A stretch of DNA of 64,000 bases from Corynebacterium sanguinis (GCF_007641235.1 NZ_CP038157.1:310001-374000), one strand, 5' to 3'; shown: positions 23,735 through 33,399, counted from the first letter of the stretch. Notes: generated from the sequence alone by a model not told the origin. Numbers and translations: made by a program.

Positions 23735-25483
23735 ATGGGCGCATCCACTGTTGTTAATGACGGCACTAACGAAACCCTCTTCGGGCTGTACGAAATAGAA
23801 GTAGAGCTCGCGAAGCTTCGCAGAACGGGTACAGACAATGAACGCGTCGAGGTGAAGCGTTGCACAACGAAGGTGGGCACGAGCTTCTGGGAGACCGTCA
23901 GTGCATTCGCCAACACAGAAGGTGGCCTTATCCTTCTCGGGCTCGACGAGCCAGATTTTACCCCTACGAAAGGATTTGACTTCGAAAAAGTCCAGGACCA
24001 GGTAACCGGAGGTTTGCGGGAGGCGCCCAACGCGGAACCTAAGGTTACGCCGGTACCCGAGTACCGCATCGCTACCCTCACCATTGAAGAAACTGAGATT
24101 ATCGCGATTCGAATTGAGCCGCTAGCCGATTCGCTCCGACTACGAAAACAGATGCCATGCTTCGTCAGCTCAAAGCAGATAGCTAAAGGGAGCTACAAAC
24201 GAGTACTTGACCAGGATCAGCTACTCAATCAATACGAAATCTTTAGTCTGAGCCACAGGTTCGACGAGGACCTTACGGACCTGCAGCCCGTCGCAGAGGC
24301 TACTCTCGAGGATCTTTCGTCGGATCGCGTCGAGAATCTCATTGAGCGTCTCACCGATCTCGGCTCCCGCGTCGGAGACGATGCATCGTCTACCAAAGAA
24401 ATACTAATCAGATTGAAAGTGGTCGCTAATGGTAAGCCGACACTTTCTGGTTTATTGGTCTTTGGTGGCTACCCACAACAGTTTTTTCCGCAGTTCTTCA
24501 TCGATGTCACTACGCATCCGGGACTGGAGAAAGGAACCGGGACCGGAGGACAACGATTTCTGACTAGAAGAAGATGTGACGGCGGGATGCCTCTTGCCAT
24601 CGATGATGCAGTGCAAGCAGTACTAAAAGAACTACGAACCAGGTACGTGGAATCTGAAGGAACCATTCGCGAAGAAAAAGAAGTACCTCCGATTGCCATC
24701 CGTGAGGCAATCGCGAATGCGGTAATGCACCGGGATTACGGCGAATACCAAAGAGGCCAGCAAATCGCAGTAGACATCTACCCTGACCGTGTCGAGATAA
24801 CCAGCCCTGGTGGGCTGTGGGCGGACCGCACGGAAGACAACATCACAGATGGGCGTTCTGTATCGCGGAATACCGGTCTTGCGAACTTGCTTAGCTATGT
24901 CATCGATGCCGACCTTAAGCAAGTCGCGGAGAATCAGGGCAGCGGAATACCCCGCATGTTGAAGGCGATGCAGGAAAGCGGGCTCCCGAGACCGGAATTC
25001 AAAGACAAGATCTCGACATTCACTGTGACACTGCCGAGGTTTGGGTTACTCACACATGAGGCTCGGCAGTTTCTGGATACCTATGGACACGGTAAGAACA
25101 ATTTTCAAGATATTGCTCTCACCCTCGCTCGCGACCTAGGAGCGGTCTCACCGCAGGATCTTCGCAGGCATGTCGGCATGGACAGCGACGATGCCAGGGC
25201 TGAACTCGGCGACCTCGCCCGGCAACGCCTGCTTCGCGAAACTGCTCCGGACCATTTTGTCCTCCGTACAAGTGACGTACCCACTGGAACATCAGCTGCA
25301 ATCCTTGAAGTTCTTCACCATGACAAACCCTTGAAAACTCAAGAGATAGCCGAATTGACCGACCGGTCCCCAGCGACGATCAGGCTCCACCTTCGGGAAC
25401 TCGTCAGTTCTGGATTAGTCATTGCAACCGCCCCTCCGACCAGTAGGAACAGAGCCTACCGACTTGCACACGCGGTCGCCTAG
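23735..25483 (+). CDS. AlbA_2-domain ATP-binding transcriptional regulator
   Basis: A protein of about 582 residues. The N-terminal AlbA_2 (Schlafen-like) domain has ERVEVKRCTTKVG and SFWETVSAFANTEGGLILLG. A GHKL-type HATPase_c_4 domain has PIAIREAIANAVMHRDY, VEITSPGGL and NTGLANLL with GSGIPRMLKAM. A C-terminal winged helix has SPATIRLHLRELVSSGL. The ATG at 23735, directly after the repeats, is preferred. The longer frame from 23663 would translate the repeats into a 7-residue periodic hydrophobic leader, which is unlikely. Such proteins are common regulators in mobile and defence loci. Base composition is lower in GC than the core genes. Confidence 0.82.
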   Translation: MGASTVVNDGTNETLFGLYEIEVELAKLRRTGTDNERVEVKRCTTKVGTSFWETVSAFANTEGGLILLGLDEPDFTPTKGFDFEKVQDQVTGGLREAPNAEPKVTPVPEYRIATLTIEETEIIAIRIEPLADSLRLRKQMPCFVSSKQIAKGSYKRVLDQDQLLNQYEIFSLSHRFDEDLTDLQPVAEATLEDLSSDRVENLIERLTDLGSRVGDDASSTKEILIRLKVVANGKPTLSGLLVFGGYPQQFFPQFFIDVTTHPGLEKGTGTGGQRFLTRRRCDGGMPLAIDDAVQAVLKELRTRYVESEGTIREEKEVPPIAIREAIANAVMHRDYGEYQRGQQIAVDIYPDRVEITSPGGLWADRTEDNITDGRSVSRNTGLANLLSYVIDADLKQVAENQGSGIPRMLKAMQESGLPRPEFKDKISTFTVTLPRFGLLTHEARQFLDTYGHGKNNFQDIALTLARDLGAVSPQDLRRHVGMDSDDARAELGDLARQRLLRETAPDHFVLRTSDVPTGTSAAILEVLHHDKPLKTQEIAELTDRSPATIRLHLRELVSSGLVIATAPPTSRNRAYRLAHAVA

Positions 25484-25567
25484 GCTCGCTCCGCTCGAGT
25501 CCTGGGTAGTGGTGCTCACCGACTCCTGTGCCCCTTTGCCGCTTCCGAGGTCGAGCTCCCCCCTCGC

Positions 25568-26725
25568 TCACCCCTCGCCCGGTAGCGGGACCAGCTCCCC
25601 CACCGACGGCTCGTAGACGTAGTCCACGATGTCGCCCGACATGATCAGCTCAATGGCCTGGTCAATGACGCCGAGCGGCACCATAAACCACTCTGTGGCG
25701 GCCACCGAGCCGCCAACCTCATCAACCACTGAGGCGTCGAGCCGTACTGACGCAAAAACCCGGTGCAGCAGGTGTTCGAGTGCCGAGGGACGTACGTTGT
25801 AGACGCGATAGTCCGCGACCACCTCCACCGGAGCATTGAGATACGTCGGACTTTTCTCAGCGCCGGCAATCCGCGCCGCGACAGTCCCCGTGGTGAATCC
25901 AATCTTGTACAGGTTCTCCAGGCCACGGAGATCCGGATGTTCACTGAGCGAGCGCAACACGTAAATATGCCCGGTGTCTACGTCGGCATCACCGATTTCG
26001 GTGGCGTCCATCCTCGCCCGCGTGAGCGCTTGGCCATTCGACTCGTAGAGTCGCGTGGCCAGCGATTCGCGGTACATGGAGGACTCCGTGCCATTTTCGA
26101 AGATGACGCGAAGCCGCGGCTTCGTCTCCCCCTCTAGCGGTTCGCGCACCTCCGCCACAAACGCCATCACACCGCTGGTGACGAAGAAGCGGCCCTCCTT
26201 GATGCTGCGTTCGCCGACGAAGGTGGTCAACTTCCAGTCGCCGCTGGCCAGTCCTGCATGTTTGTCGGCGAAGAGTTGCTCGAAGCGTTGGAAATCAGCC
26301 GCCTTGATCCGCGTGGCCCGGTCGTGATCGGTGTCAGGACTCTTGCGGGCGGGAAGGCTGGACACATCGAAGATGTCCGACACCGCGCCCACGAGGTCAT
26401 CCGAAGCCAGCAGATCATCTATCGAGGCCGGTGCCTTTTGCGGGGCGAGCAGGCCCAGATGGTCGACCTCACGCAACGCCTCCATCTTGTCTTCGCTGGC
26501 TCTGATCCCCACGAGCCGCGCACCGAGCTTTCGCTCCGAGATCGTCATCGTGTTCGGGTCGGGTTCGCGCCCGTTGGCCTCGACGAACTCGACAATCTCC
26601 CCGAAGGCCCGTGTCAGGCGGTCAGTCGCGGTGACCGGGGCCGGCTTTTCAGGGGTGTCCAGCAGCCCGTCTGTGTCGGAAGCGATCAGAGCGTCCAGTT
26701 GGGCGTTAATGTAGTCTTCGGTCAC
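25568..26725 (-). CDS. GIY-YIG (T5orf172-type) nuclease-family protein
   Basis: A 385-residue protein whose C-terminal third is a GIY-YIG/T5orf172 domain: GHIYVLRS near residue 251, LYKIGFTTGTVAARI, and then ALEHLLHRVFASVRLD and TEWFMVP. The N-terminal 90 residues carry an ANGREPDPNTMTISERKLGA helix pair that closely resembles the C-terminal end of the helicase encoded just upstream. It starts at a GTG overlapping the helicase TGA by 4 nt, so it is translationally coupled. It is the likely nicking or cleaving component of the MTase-helicase-nuclease operon. Target and activity are inferred. Confidence 0.82.
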   Translation of the reverse strand: MTEDYINAQLDALIASDTDGLLDTPEKPAPVTATDRLTRAFGEIVEFVEANGREPDPNTMTISERKLGARLVGIRASEDKMEALREVDHLGLLAPQKAPASIDDLLASDDLVGAVSDIFDVSSLPARKSPDTDHDRATRIKAADFQRFEQLFADKHAGLASGDWKLTTFVGERSIKEGRFFVTSGVMAFVAEVREPLEGETKPRLRVIFENGTESSMYRESLATRLYESNGQALTRARMDATEIGDADVDTGHIYVLRSLSEHPDLRGLENLYKIGFTTGTVAARIAGAEKSPTYLNAPVEVVADYRVYNVRPSALEHLLHRVFASVRLDASVVDEVGGSVAATEWFMVPLGVIDQAIELIMSGDIVDYVYEPSVGELVPLPGEG

Positions 26726-28686
26726 TTCCCTGCCTCCAATTCGGCTTTGCGTTGCGCTGCTGCGTTGCGGACGACAAGGAGGGCGTCGGCGAGCCTGCGC
26801 TCCTCACTGTCTTCGGTCCGCCGGTCGGGTTCCCTGCCGTTGGCCGTGATCCAGGCCCTCACTTGAGGGATCAAGGCGAGTGCTTCTTCGAGCGACATTT
26901 CCACGCGGGTTGCGTAGATGGAGTCGGAGATGAGCTTTAGCACCGACGTGTTCACGGACTTGGAGAGGATCTCGAAGGCCCGCTGGAACGGGTTGATGGA
27001 GTCAATCAGGTTGATGGTGAGGTCGTCGATGTTGACAAACTGGTTCGCCATCTCAATGAACCGCTTGTCACCCACCTGCTTTTCACGGCCTGATTTGATC
27101 ACGGAGTCGACCACCACGCGCTGGCGCACCTCTTCCACCTCGGTCTCGGTCAGATCCGGGTATTGCTCACGGATGATCTTGGGGATGAGCACCTTGTTCG
27201 TGGTTTGGGCCTCCACACTGCCGACGGCCGCACGCGCAAATGTGTCGTCCTGCAGGATCTTCGCCTTGAGGTCGTTGAGGTCGGTGGACACGATCTGCCG
27301 CACCCGGTCCGTGGACGGTTCTTTCAGCCCGGAGATTTTCAGGTTGTTTCCCTCGCTGGTGTCATTCGGGTCTTTCTTCGCCTTAAAGTTGAAGTTCTGG
27401 GCGAGGACCTGCTCCATGAGAAGGGAGGCGGTGATCGCCTTGAGCATGTTGTTCACCGACACCGTCACCTCGCTCTGCGAGGCATCAGGCTCGGCCAGCA
27501 GGTTGGTGAACTGCGCGTGCAATTTACCCTCAACGTCGCGGGTGACGCGGCCGATGATCTGGATGATCTCCGTCAGCGACGCCCGGTACCCCACGGTCAG
27601 CGCGTGCTCCGCAAAGGGCCAGTCGAAACCCTCTTTCGCCATTCCCAGCGCGATGATGATGTCAACTGCGTCGCGGTCCTTCGACGCGGAGTCCACCAGG
27701 TACGCAAGTGTGCGGGCGCGCGCCTTCTGGTCGGTGTCATCCACCAAGTCCGCAATGCGGAGGATGTCGCCGGTATCGCGCCGCCGCACGAGAATGATGC
27801 CCGTGTCCTCCTCGGTGCCCACCACCTCACCGATGGTGTCCATGATGGAGCCGACCTCTTCGATCTTGTCTTTGGTGGACTCGCCGGAGTTCACGTTGGG
27901 GATGTGCAGGATGGTCTTCTTGTCCAGGTCGAGCACCTCGTGGATCGCATCCGTGTAGCGCCCCTGGTAGAAGTGGTGGCCGATCCCGAGGGATTTGAGG
28001 TGCTGGTACCCGTTGAGCTGGTCGTAGTAGTTGAAGGTGACGGGGGTGAACTTCGCCTCGTCCCCGGGCAGGAGCACGGGCAGCGCGTCGCCGCGGAAGT
28101 AGGAACCCGTCATGGCCACGATGTGCGCGTCGGAGCCGTTCATCACCTCGCGCAGCAGGTTACCCAGCCGGGAGTTTTCCAGGTCTGCGGAGACGTGGTG
28201 GAACTCGTCGATGGCCAGGACAGTCCCGTTGAAGTCGGCGGGCGTGAGCTTCTCAAAGGCGAAGCGCAGTGTCGCGTGCGTGCACACCAGGACCGCGTCC
28301 GGGCCTTCGAGGAAGCGGATAAACGCGTCCACCTTGCTCGCACTGCTACCGGGGGTGCACAGGTTGTTTTCCGGCTTGATATCCCAGTCGGCGAAAAACC
28401 CGTTGCTTGTGAGATTCGTCGGCGCGAACGAGCCGCCGATGGAGCGCTCCGGTACCGCGACGATGACTTTCTTACGCCCCTGGTTGAACAGCTTGTCCAG
28501 GCCGACGAACATCAGTGCTCGCGACTTGCCCGATGCCGGCGGGGCCTTGATCAACAGATACTGCGCGGCCCGCTGCTCGTACACGCGCCGCTGCATCTCG
28601 CGCATGCCCATCTCGTCAGTGCTAACCGATGTCCCGTCCTGCGCGTAGTACACCTCAACGAGGTTCTCCCGCGAATGCTTGCCCAT
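26722..28686 (-). CDS. Superfamily 2 DEAD/DEAH-type helicase of the restriction-like operon
   Basis: A 654-residue helicase. Walker A is APPASGKS (K54), motif II is IDEFHH (D160, E161), motif III is MTGSY, and motif VI lies in EIIQIIGRVTRD. Two RecA-like domains are followed by a helical C-terminus ending in ITANGREPDRRTEDSEERRL. AGGAG precedes the ATG, 8 nt after the MTase stop. By analogy with type I/III and BREX/DISARM systems it would translocate DNA for restriction. The partner genes here differ from those named systems. It is intact, although the MTase upstream is interrupted, and its expression may be reduced by the insertion. Confidence 0.87.
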   Translation of the reverse strand: MGKHSRENLVEVYYAQDGTSVSTDEMGMREMQRRVYEQRAAQYLLIKAPPASGKSRALMFVGLDKLFNQGRKKVIVAVPERSIGGSFAPTNLTSNGFFADWDIKPENNLCTPGSSASKVDAFIRFLEGPDAVLVCTHATLRFAFEKLTPADFNGTVLAIDEFHHVSADLENSRLGNLLREVMNGSDAHIVAMTGSYFRGDALPVLLPGDEAKFTPVTFNYYDQLNGYQHLKSLGIGHHFYQGRYTDAIHEVLDLDKKTILHIPNVNSGESTKDKIEEVGSIMDTIGEVVGTEEDTGIILVRRRDTGDILRIADLVDDTDQKARARTLAYLVDSASKDRDAVDIIIALGMAKEGFDWPFAEHALTVGYRASLTEIIQIIGRVTRDVEGKLHAQFTNLLAEPDASQSEVTVSVNNMLKAITASLLMEQVLAQNFNFKAKKDPNDTSEGNNLKISGLKEPSTDRVRQIVSTDLNDLKAKILQDDTFARAAVGSVEAQTTNKVLIPKIIREQYPDLTETEVEEVRQRVVVDSVIKSGREKQVGDKRFIEMANQFVNIDDLTINLIDSINPFQRAFEILSKSVNTSVLKLISDSIYATRVEMSLEEALALIPQVRAWITANGREPDRRTEDSEERRLADALLVVRNAAAQRKAELEAGK

Positions 28687-29103
28687 CGTGTCTCCTACTT
28701 CCTGGCCTTGCGCGCCCGCTTCACCGGCTTCGCCGCTTTCTCCGCGGCGATCATGGACTCATACATAGCAAACAGGTCAGACAACCGGTCCTCATCGGAT
28801 TCGTACACGCGTTTGGAGTACAGCGAATCCACCAGGTCATCGACGTCCTTGTGCGCCGCCCGCAGGTTGTCCGGCATGAGGTCGGGGTCGTAGAGCTCCG
28901 CCAGCGTCTTCTCGCAGTGGTACTCGCGCACATCAAGCACCCGTAGGGCCTTTTCAGTGAGCTTTCGCTTGTCGACGTCTGAAAGCTGCGGCACCGGGAA
29001 GTTGTTGTAGACGATGGTGTTGGAGTAGCGGTAATCGGTCTTCATCTTGCCTCCGACTGCGCGTGCCCACACCATGTGCATGCGCGATGTGAGCAAGGCA
29101 AAA

Positions 29104-29111
29104 AGCCACGG
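29104..29111. repeat. Target-site duplication, left copy (agccacgg)
   Basis: The octamer agccacgg directly abuts the left inverted repeat of the IS and recurs directly after the right one. Eight base pairs is the usual duplication length for IS256-family insertions. Confidence 0.9.
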
Positions 29112-30550
29112 GAGCGTGTCAAGTTGTTTGTGTGTGGGGCGTGATTATTAGAGGTAGGGCTCGAAGCGGTCAGGGTAAGCCACAGACATCTGGTTGATGG
29201 CCTGCTTCCAGTTCGTCACCCGCCTGCCCTCGATCAGCCGGCCGCTGGTCGCCGCGACCCGTTTGCCCTGCTTAGCACGCTTGGCGGCCCGTTTGTCCTC
29301 AATGTTGCAGATCATCAACCACACGGTTTTGATCGCAGACTCATCGTTGGTGAACTGCACCCGATTCCGGGTGGCTTTACGCAGCTCGTTGTTCATCGAC
29401 TCAATCGAGTTCGTGGTGTAGATCACCTTCCTAGCCATCGGTGGGAACTCAAGGAACGGGATGAACCGGTCCCACGCATCGCGCCACACCTTGACTGACT
29501 GCGGATACTTTTCCCCCAGCTCGGAGGCCTCGAACTCCGTCAACGCCGCCAGAGCGGTTTGCTCGGTGGGGGCGGTGTAGATCTTCTTCAACTCGGCGGA
29601 CACCGCCTTACGATCTCCATAGGCCACCCACCGGTTTGCTGCCCTGATCAGGTGGACGACACAGGTCTGGACCATCGAATCCGGCCAGGTGGCTTCCACA
29701 GCCTCCGGCAGACCCTTGAGCCCGTCACAGCACACGATGAACACATCGTGCACTCCGCGGGTAGCGAGGTTGGCACACACCTGCGCCCAGAACGAGGCTC
29801 CTTCCTCTTTAGCCAGCCAGATACCCAGGATGTGTTTGATCCCCTCCATGTCCACCCCGATAGCCAGGTACGCGGATTTGTTGACCACCCGGCCCCCGTC
29901 ACGGACTTTGATCCGTAACGCATCGAGGAAGACCACGGGGTAGAACTCATCAAGTTGGCGGTTCTGCCAGATCATGACCTCCTCGAGGACCGCATCGGTG
30001 ATCGCGGAGATTGTTTCATGGGAGATGTCCACGCCCATGGCGGTGGCCATGTGGTGCTGGATGTCTCGGACGGTCATGCCACCGGCATAGAGACTGATGA
30101 TCATGTCGTCGACGTCGGTCAGCCGGCGGGATCCTTTGGGCACCATTGTCGGCAGGAAGGATCCGTCACGGTCCCGGGGAACAGCGACATCGACCGGTCC
30201 GTAGTTCGAATCGACCCGCTTGGGGTAGGAACCGTTACGGGAATTGTTCTGACCAGCGGCTTCCTTGCTGTTCCGGTCGCCGTGCTGGTAGCCGAGGTGG
30301 GCATCCATCTCGGCGTTGAGGCCCCGGTTGATCGAGGCCTGGAGCAGGCCCCGGACGAGATCGTTGGCATCCGTGGTGGAGGTGCCGAGCTCGTCGATCA
30401 GCTTCGCCATCTCAGGATTGGCGAGGAGCTTTTCCTCGATCGCTTTGATCTTTGCGGAGTCCTCTGGGTTTCGTCGTGCCACGGTAGTCATTCTGGTTCA
30501 TCTCCTTGGTGTGAGGGGAATCCCTCACACACAAACCATCTGACACCCTC
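29112..30550. mobile_element. IS256-family insertion sequence (1439 bp)
   Basis: Ends are imperfect inverted repeats: left gagcgtgtcaagttgtttgt and right, reversed, gagggtgtcagatggtttgt, both continuing gtgtg-gg. An 8-bp direct repeat (agccacgg) flanks the element. It contains a single transposase gene with no passenger. Both ends and both target copies are intact, so the insertion is probably recent and potentially still mobile. It interrupts the MTase gene of the defence operon. Confidence 0.92.
29148..30491 (-). CDS. IS256-family (mutator-like) DDE transposase
   Basis: A 447-residue transposase. Family features include the VAVPRDRDGSFLP region, SLYAGGMTVRDIQ and VDISHETISAITDAV. The DDE residues are in VVFLDALRIKVRDGG and FIVCCDGLKGLPEAV, with the final Glu in TTNSIESMNNELRK. 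AAGGAG lies 10 nt before the ATG. The frame is uninterrupted, so the enzyme should be functional. It is oriented in the same direction as the host MTase gene. Confidence 0.95.
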   Translation of the reverse strand: MTTVARRNPEDSAKIKAIEEKLLANPEMAKLIDELGTSTTDANDLVRGLLQASINRGLNAEMDAHLGYQHGDRNSKEAAGQNNSRNGSYPKRVDSNYGPVDVAVPRDRDGSFLPTMVPKGSRRLTDVDDMIISLYAGGMTVRDIQHHMATAMGVDISHETISAITDAVLEEVMIWQNRQLDEFYPVVFLDALRIKVRDGGRVVNKSAYLAIGVDMEGIKHILGIWLAKEEGASFWAQVCANLATRGVHDVFIVCCDGLKGLPEAVEATWPDSMVQTCVVHLIRAANRWVAYGDRKAVSAELKKIYTAPTEQTALAALTEFEASELGEKYPQSVKVWRDAWDRFIPFLEFPPMARKVIYTTNSIESMNNELRKATRNRVQFTNDESAIKTVWLMICNIEDKRAAKRAKQGKRVAATSGRLIEGRRVTNWKQAINQMSVAYPDRFEPYL

Positions 30551-30558
30551 AGCCACGG
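30551..30558. repeat. Target-site duplication, right copy (agccacgg)
   Basis: Second copy of the octamer, immediately outside the right terminal inverted repeat. Collapsing the two copies restores the MTase reading frame exactly. Confidence 0.9.
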
Positions 30559-32949
30559 CTCGGCATCGTAAACGGCATTTGCAGCATCAGAGATCACTGT
30601 TTCAGAGCCAAGATACCCCATCGGGATATAGGTTCGCCTTTCCGAGGAAACCCGCGGAACAATGATCGAATCGGTGGGTTTATAGGCTACGTGCCAAAAC
30701 CGGTGAGGCTTATTAGCCATTTCTCGGGTATTCGCGGAAGTACTGGTGGCTCGGAAATTGCGGATTCTGACCATCTTAGGAGAAAACATCTCTTCGGCCA
30801 CGAGGCCTTCATCGTCCGAAAACCAAAGGCAATATCGATTACGACCTTGTATAAATTCACTCGCACCTATGTAACGCTTAATCCATCGACGAGCTTCCGG
30901 TATTTGATTTATGAGCTTATCTCTATCCTGCGGACCTAGAAGGAGCTGACCATCGTCTTTGGGAACAGAGCCAAGTGCCATCTTAGGAAGAGCAGAAGAG
31001 AGGGGTCTTAGCCGACGTGTGATTAGGATGTCTGGACCATCCGCGAGGTAGCCATTGATATTTCGAGCTTCGACAGCAACCGCCTCCGTAAAAATATACT
31101 TTGAGCGTCGTGACACCGGCCTTAACCCAATTACTACAACGGTTACGCCAGCATTCGCTTTAGCGTTGTTTTCCCATCTAAAGGAAGTATGCGCAAAACC
31201 AATTTCCACGCCTGCAGCGTTTAGAAATGGGTGCATCAACCCGACGTGTTCACCCTGAACCACTGAATTTGTTGATACAAAAGCCAGCGAGGCCTTAGTA
31301 CCGGAGATGTAGTCCGCGCCCTTAACAAACCACAAGGCAATATAGTCCAAGTCCTTTGAATATTTCCGGTCTTCGAACACGTACGGGTAATCCGCCTTCA
31401 TTTCCGGAGGCTGAGACTTTCCACCTTTATAAGGCGGGTTCCCAATCAAGTAGATCTCATCCGTCCCATTGTTCGGGCACACCTCGTTCCAATCCACACG
31501 CGCGGCGTTTCCGGCGCGAATCTGGCCCGTCTCCTTCAGCGGGATAAGCGGGATAGAGGTGCCGAACTGCTCGCGGAACTCCTCGTTCATCTGGTGCTTG
31601 GCAATCCAGAGGGAAAGGACAGCGACTTCGACCGCGAAGTCGTCGATCTCGATGCCGTAGAAGTTCTCGATGTTGATGCGGGATTCGGTGAACAGCATGT
31701 CCCCTTCGCGCAGGTCCGCCTGGCGTTGCAGGATGGCGTGCTCGAGGCGGCGCAGCTCCTTGTACGCGATGACGAGGAAGTTTCCGGATCCACACGCGGG
31801 ATCGAACACCTTGATCTCGGCAATCCTGTCCAGCAGCTTCTGCAGCTTCGGCGCGCTGTCGTAGCTCGCCTCAAACTCCTCTTTGAGCTCGTCGAGGAAT
31901 AGCGGCTCGATGGTCTTCAAAATATTGGGCACCGACGTGTAGTGCTGCCCCAGATTGGACCGCTTGCCCGGGCTGACCACCGCCTGGAACATCGAACCGA
32001 AGATATCCGGATTGATGTCCAGCCAAATCTGCGTGCCCAAGTCAATGAGCATCTGGCGGGCCGCGGCGCTAAACCGCGGCACCGTCAGGTTGGCGGACGA
32101 GCGGAAGAGTCGGCCGTTGACGTAGGGAAAGTCCCGCAGGTGCGCCGGCTTCTTCTCCGGGGCCGCCTCGTCGAGTGCTGCGAAGAGGTCTTTGATGAAG
32201 TCGTCGGTGTCGGAGCCGTCGGCAAGCGTGTGCGATGCCACCGCATTGGTGAACTGGTTGGGGCCGAAAATGCCCGTGTCCTCGGCGAAGTAGCAGAACA
32301 GCAGGCGGGTGAAAAACACATTGAGGCCGTGGCGCGTGTGCGGGTCCTCGAGGAGGCCGGGGTTGGCGGACGCGAGCTCGTCGAAAAGCGAGCCCATCTT
32401 CTCTGCCGCCCGCACATCCGCGTGCGATTCAGCCGTGTACTGCGCCTTCTCCATGCCCGCCCACGGCAGGAAGAAGGTGAAGTGCTGGCCAATCTCGCGC
32501 AGCGGGAAGGAGCGGTTCTCCGTCGTCTTGGTGTCGTAGGCGATGAGATCGCGGTAGTCGGTGACGATGACGAAGCGGGGCCGGTACTTCACCACCGCGG
32601 GCTCGACCCGCAGAGCCTCCAATTCGTGGAGCAGGTCCGCAGTGGTCTCGCGGAAGTACACCACGTTCTTCTGCGCGACCTCGCGGTCCGGATCTTCCGC
32701 GACGTTGAGCGAGCCGTTGCGCAGGCGGGTCACGTTGCCCTTGGAGCGACCGAAAGCGAGCAGCAGCTCGAAGATGAACTCGCGGTCGTAGCTATCGCGG
32801 CCGGCGAGCGGCTTGATGCGCTCCTCGATGTCTTTGAGGTTCAGACGTGGCACGTGGGGTCCTTTAATTTCACTTGTAGGGCTAAGCACACATATCTGAC
32901 AGGAAAGCTTACCGCGCCTTCGAGCTGCAGAGCCCTTAGAATCCTGGCC

Positions 32950-33399
32950 ATGGATGGGCACAGTTCCTTTACTCGGAGCGGTCGGAAACACCTACCCGTC
33001 TGGGCTTTTGCATCGATCATTGTGCTCGGAACCTTTGTATTACTGCTCTACACCGCATTGATCTTCGATAGCACCACCGAAGGGCGATCGCAGCTTCTTG
33101 ATTTCACCTCACGGATTGCCGGCCCCACAGGTGCCGCGACCATCGCCTGGCTAGGTGTGAACCAGACTATGAAGAACACAAGAGAACAGGATCTCATGAA
33201 GGAGTGGCACTCCAACCTGCGGTGGGCCACGGAATTATGCGCTCGTGAGGAGTCTAAGCAGGTTGCGCTGGGGATCGCTATCCTGGACTCTCTTGACGAC
33301 CTCCCATTTCTTGGGGAGAATGAGAACCAACTTATCGACGCTGTCGTACAGCAGGTAGTACAAGGCTTTGATGCGATGGATGGGAGGGATCACGAATGA
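32950..33399 (+). CDS. Small membrane-anchored protein next to the MTase
   Basis: A 149-residue protein, divergent from the MTase gene. It has a hydrophobic helix near residues 17-38 (VWAFASIIVLGTFVLLLYTA) and a weaker one around TGAATIAWLGVNQ. A cytosolic helical tail (TREQDLMKEWHSNLRWATELC, then an acidic helix) follows. Its TGA overlaps the ATG of the next short gene (ATGA). I recognise no family. The layout resembles small membrane proteins that accompany defence genes, but that is only context. Confidence 0.6.
   Translation: MDGHSSFTRSGRKHLPVWAFASIIVLGTFVLLLYTALIFDSTTEGRSQLLDFTSRIAGPTGAATIAWLGVNQTMKNTREQDLMKEWHSNLRWATELCAREESKQVALGIAILDSLDDLPFLGENENQLIDAVVQQVVQGFDAMDGRDHE

Larger units (their letters stand above)
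28695..32853 (-). pseudogene. DNA N6-adenine methyltransferase (MmeI-like), split by an IS element
   Basis: Removing the insertion and one target copy restores an open frame of 903 residues; the junction reads AEPWLFALLTSRMHMVW. Motif I is VFDPACGSGNFL (about 351-360), then FYGIEIDDFAVEVA, and motif IV is NPPYKG (about 472). The C-terminus has LAELYDPDLMPDNLRAAH, typical of MmeI-type MTases without a fused nuclease. The GTG start has AAAGGA 6 nt upstream. As it stands, the N-terminal part runs into IS sequence and stops after about 813 codons. The last 136 codons, which include family-conserved sequence, are separated. The target-recognition region after NPPY is much AT-richer than the rest, suggesting domain replacement. 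Confidence 0.88.

Noticed and set aside
25484..25567. A further CCTGGG-containing element between the AlbA_2 and GIY-YIG genes
   Set aside because: It contains gagtcctggg and a weak GAGTC/GACTC dyad, but no matched arms at the required offsets and no extended core. At most it is a terminator.
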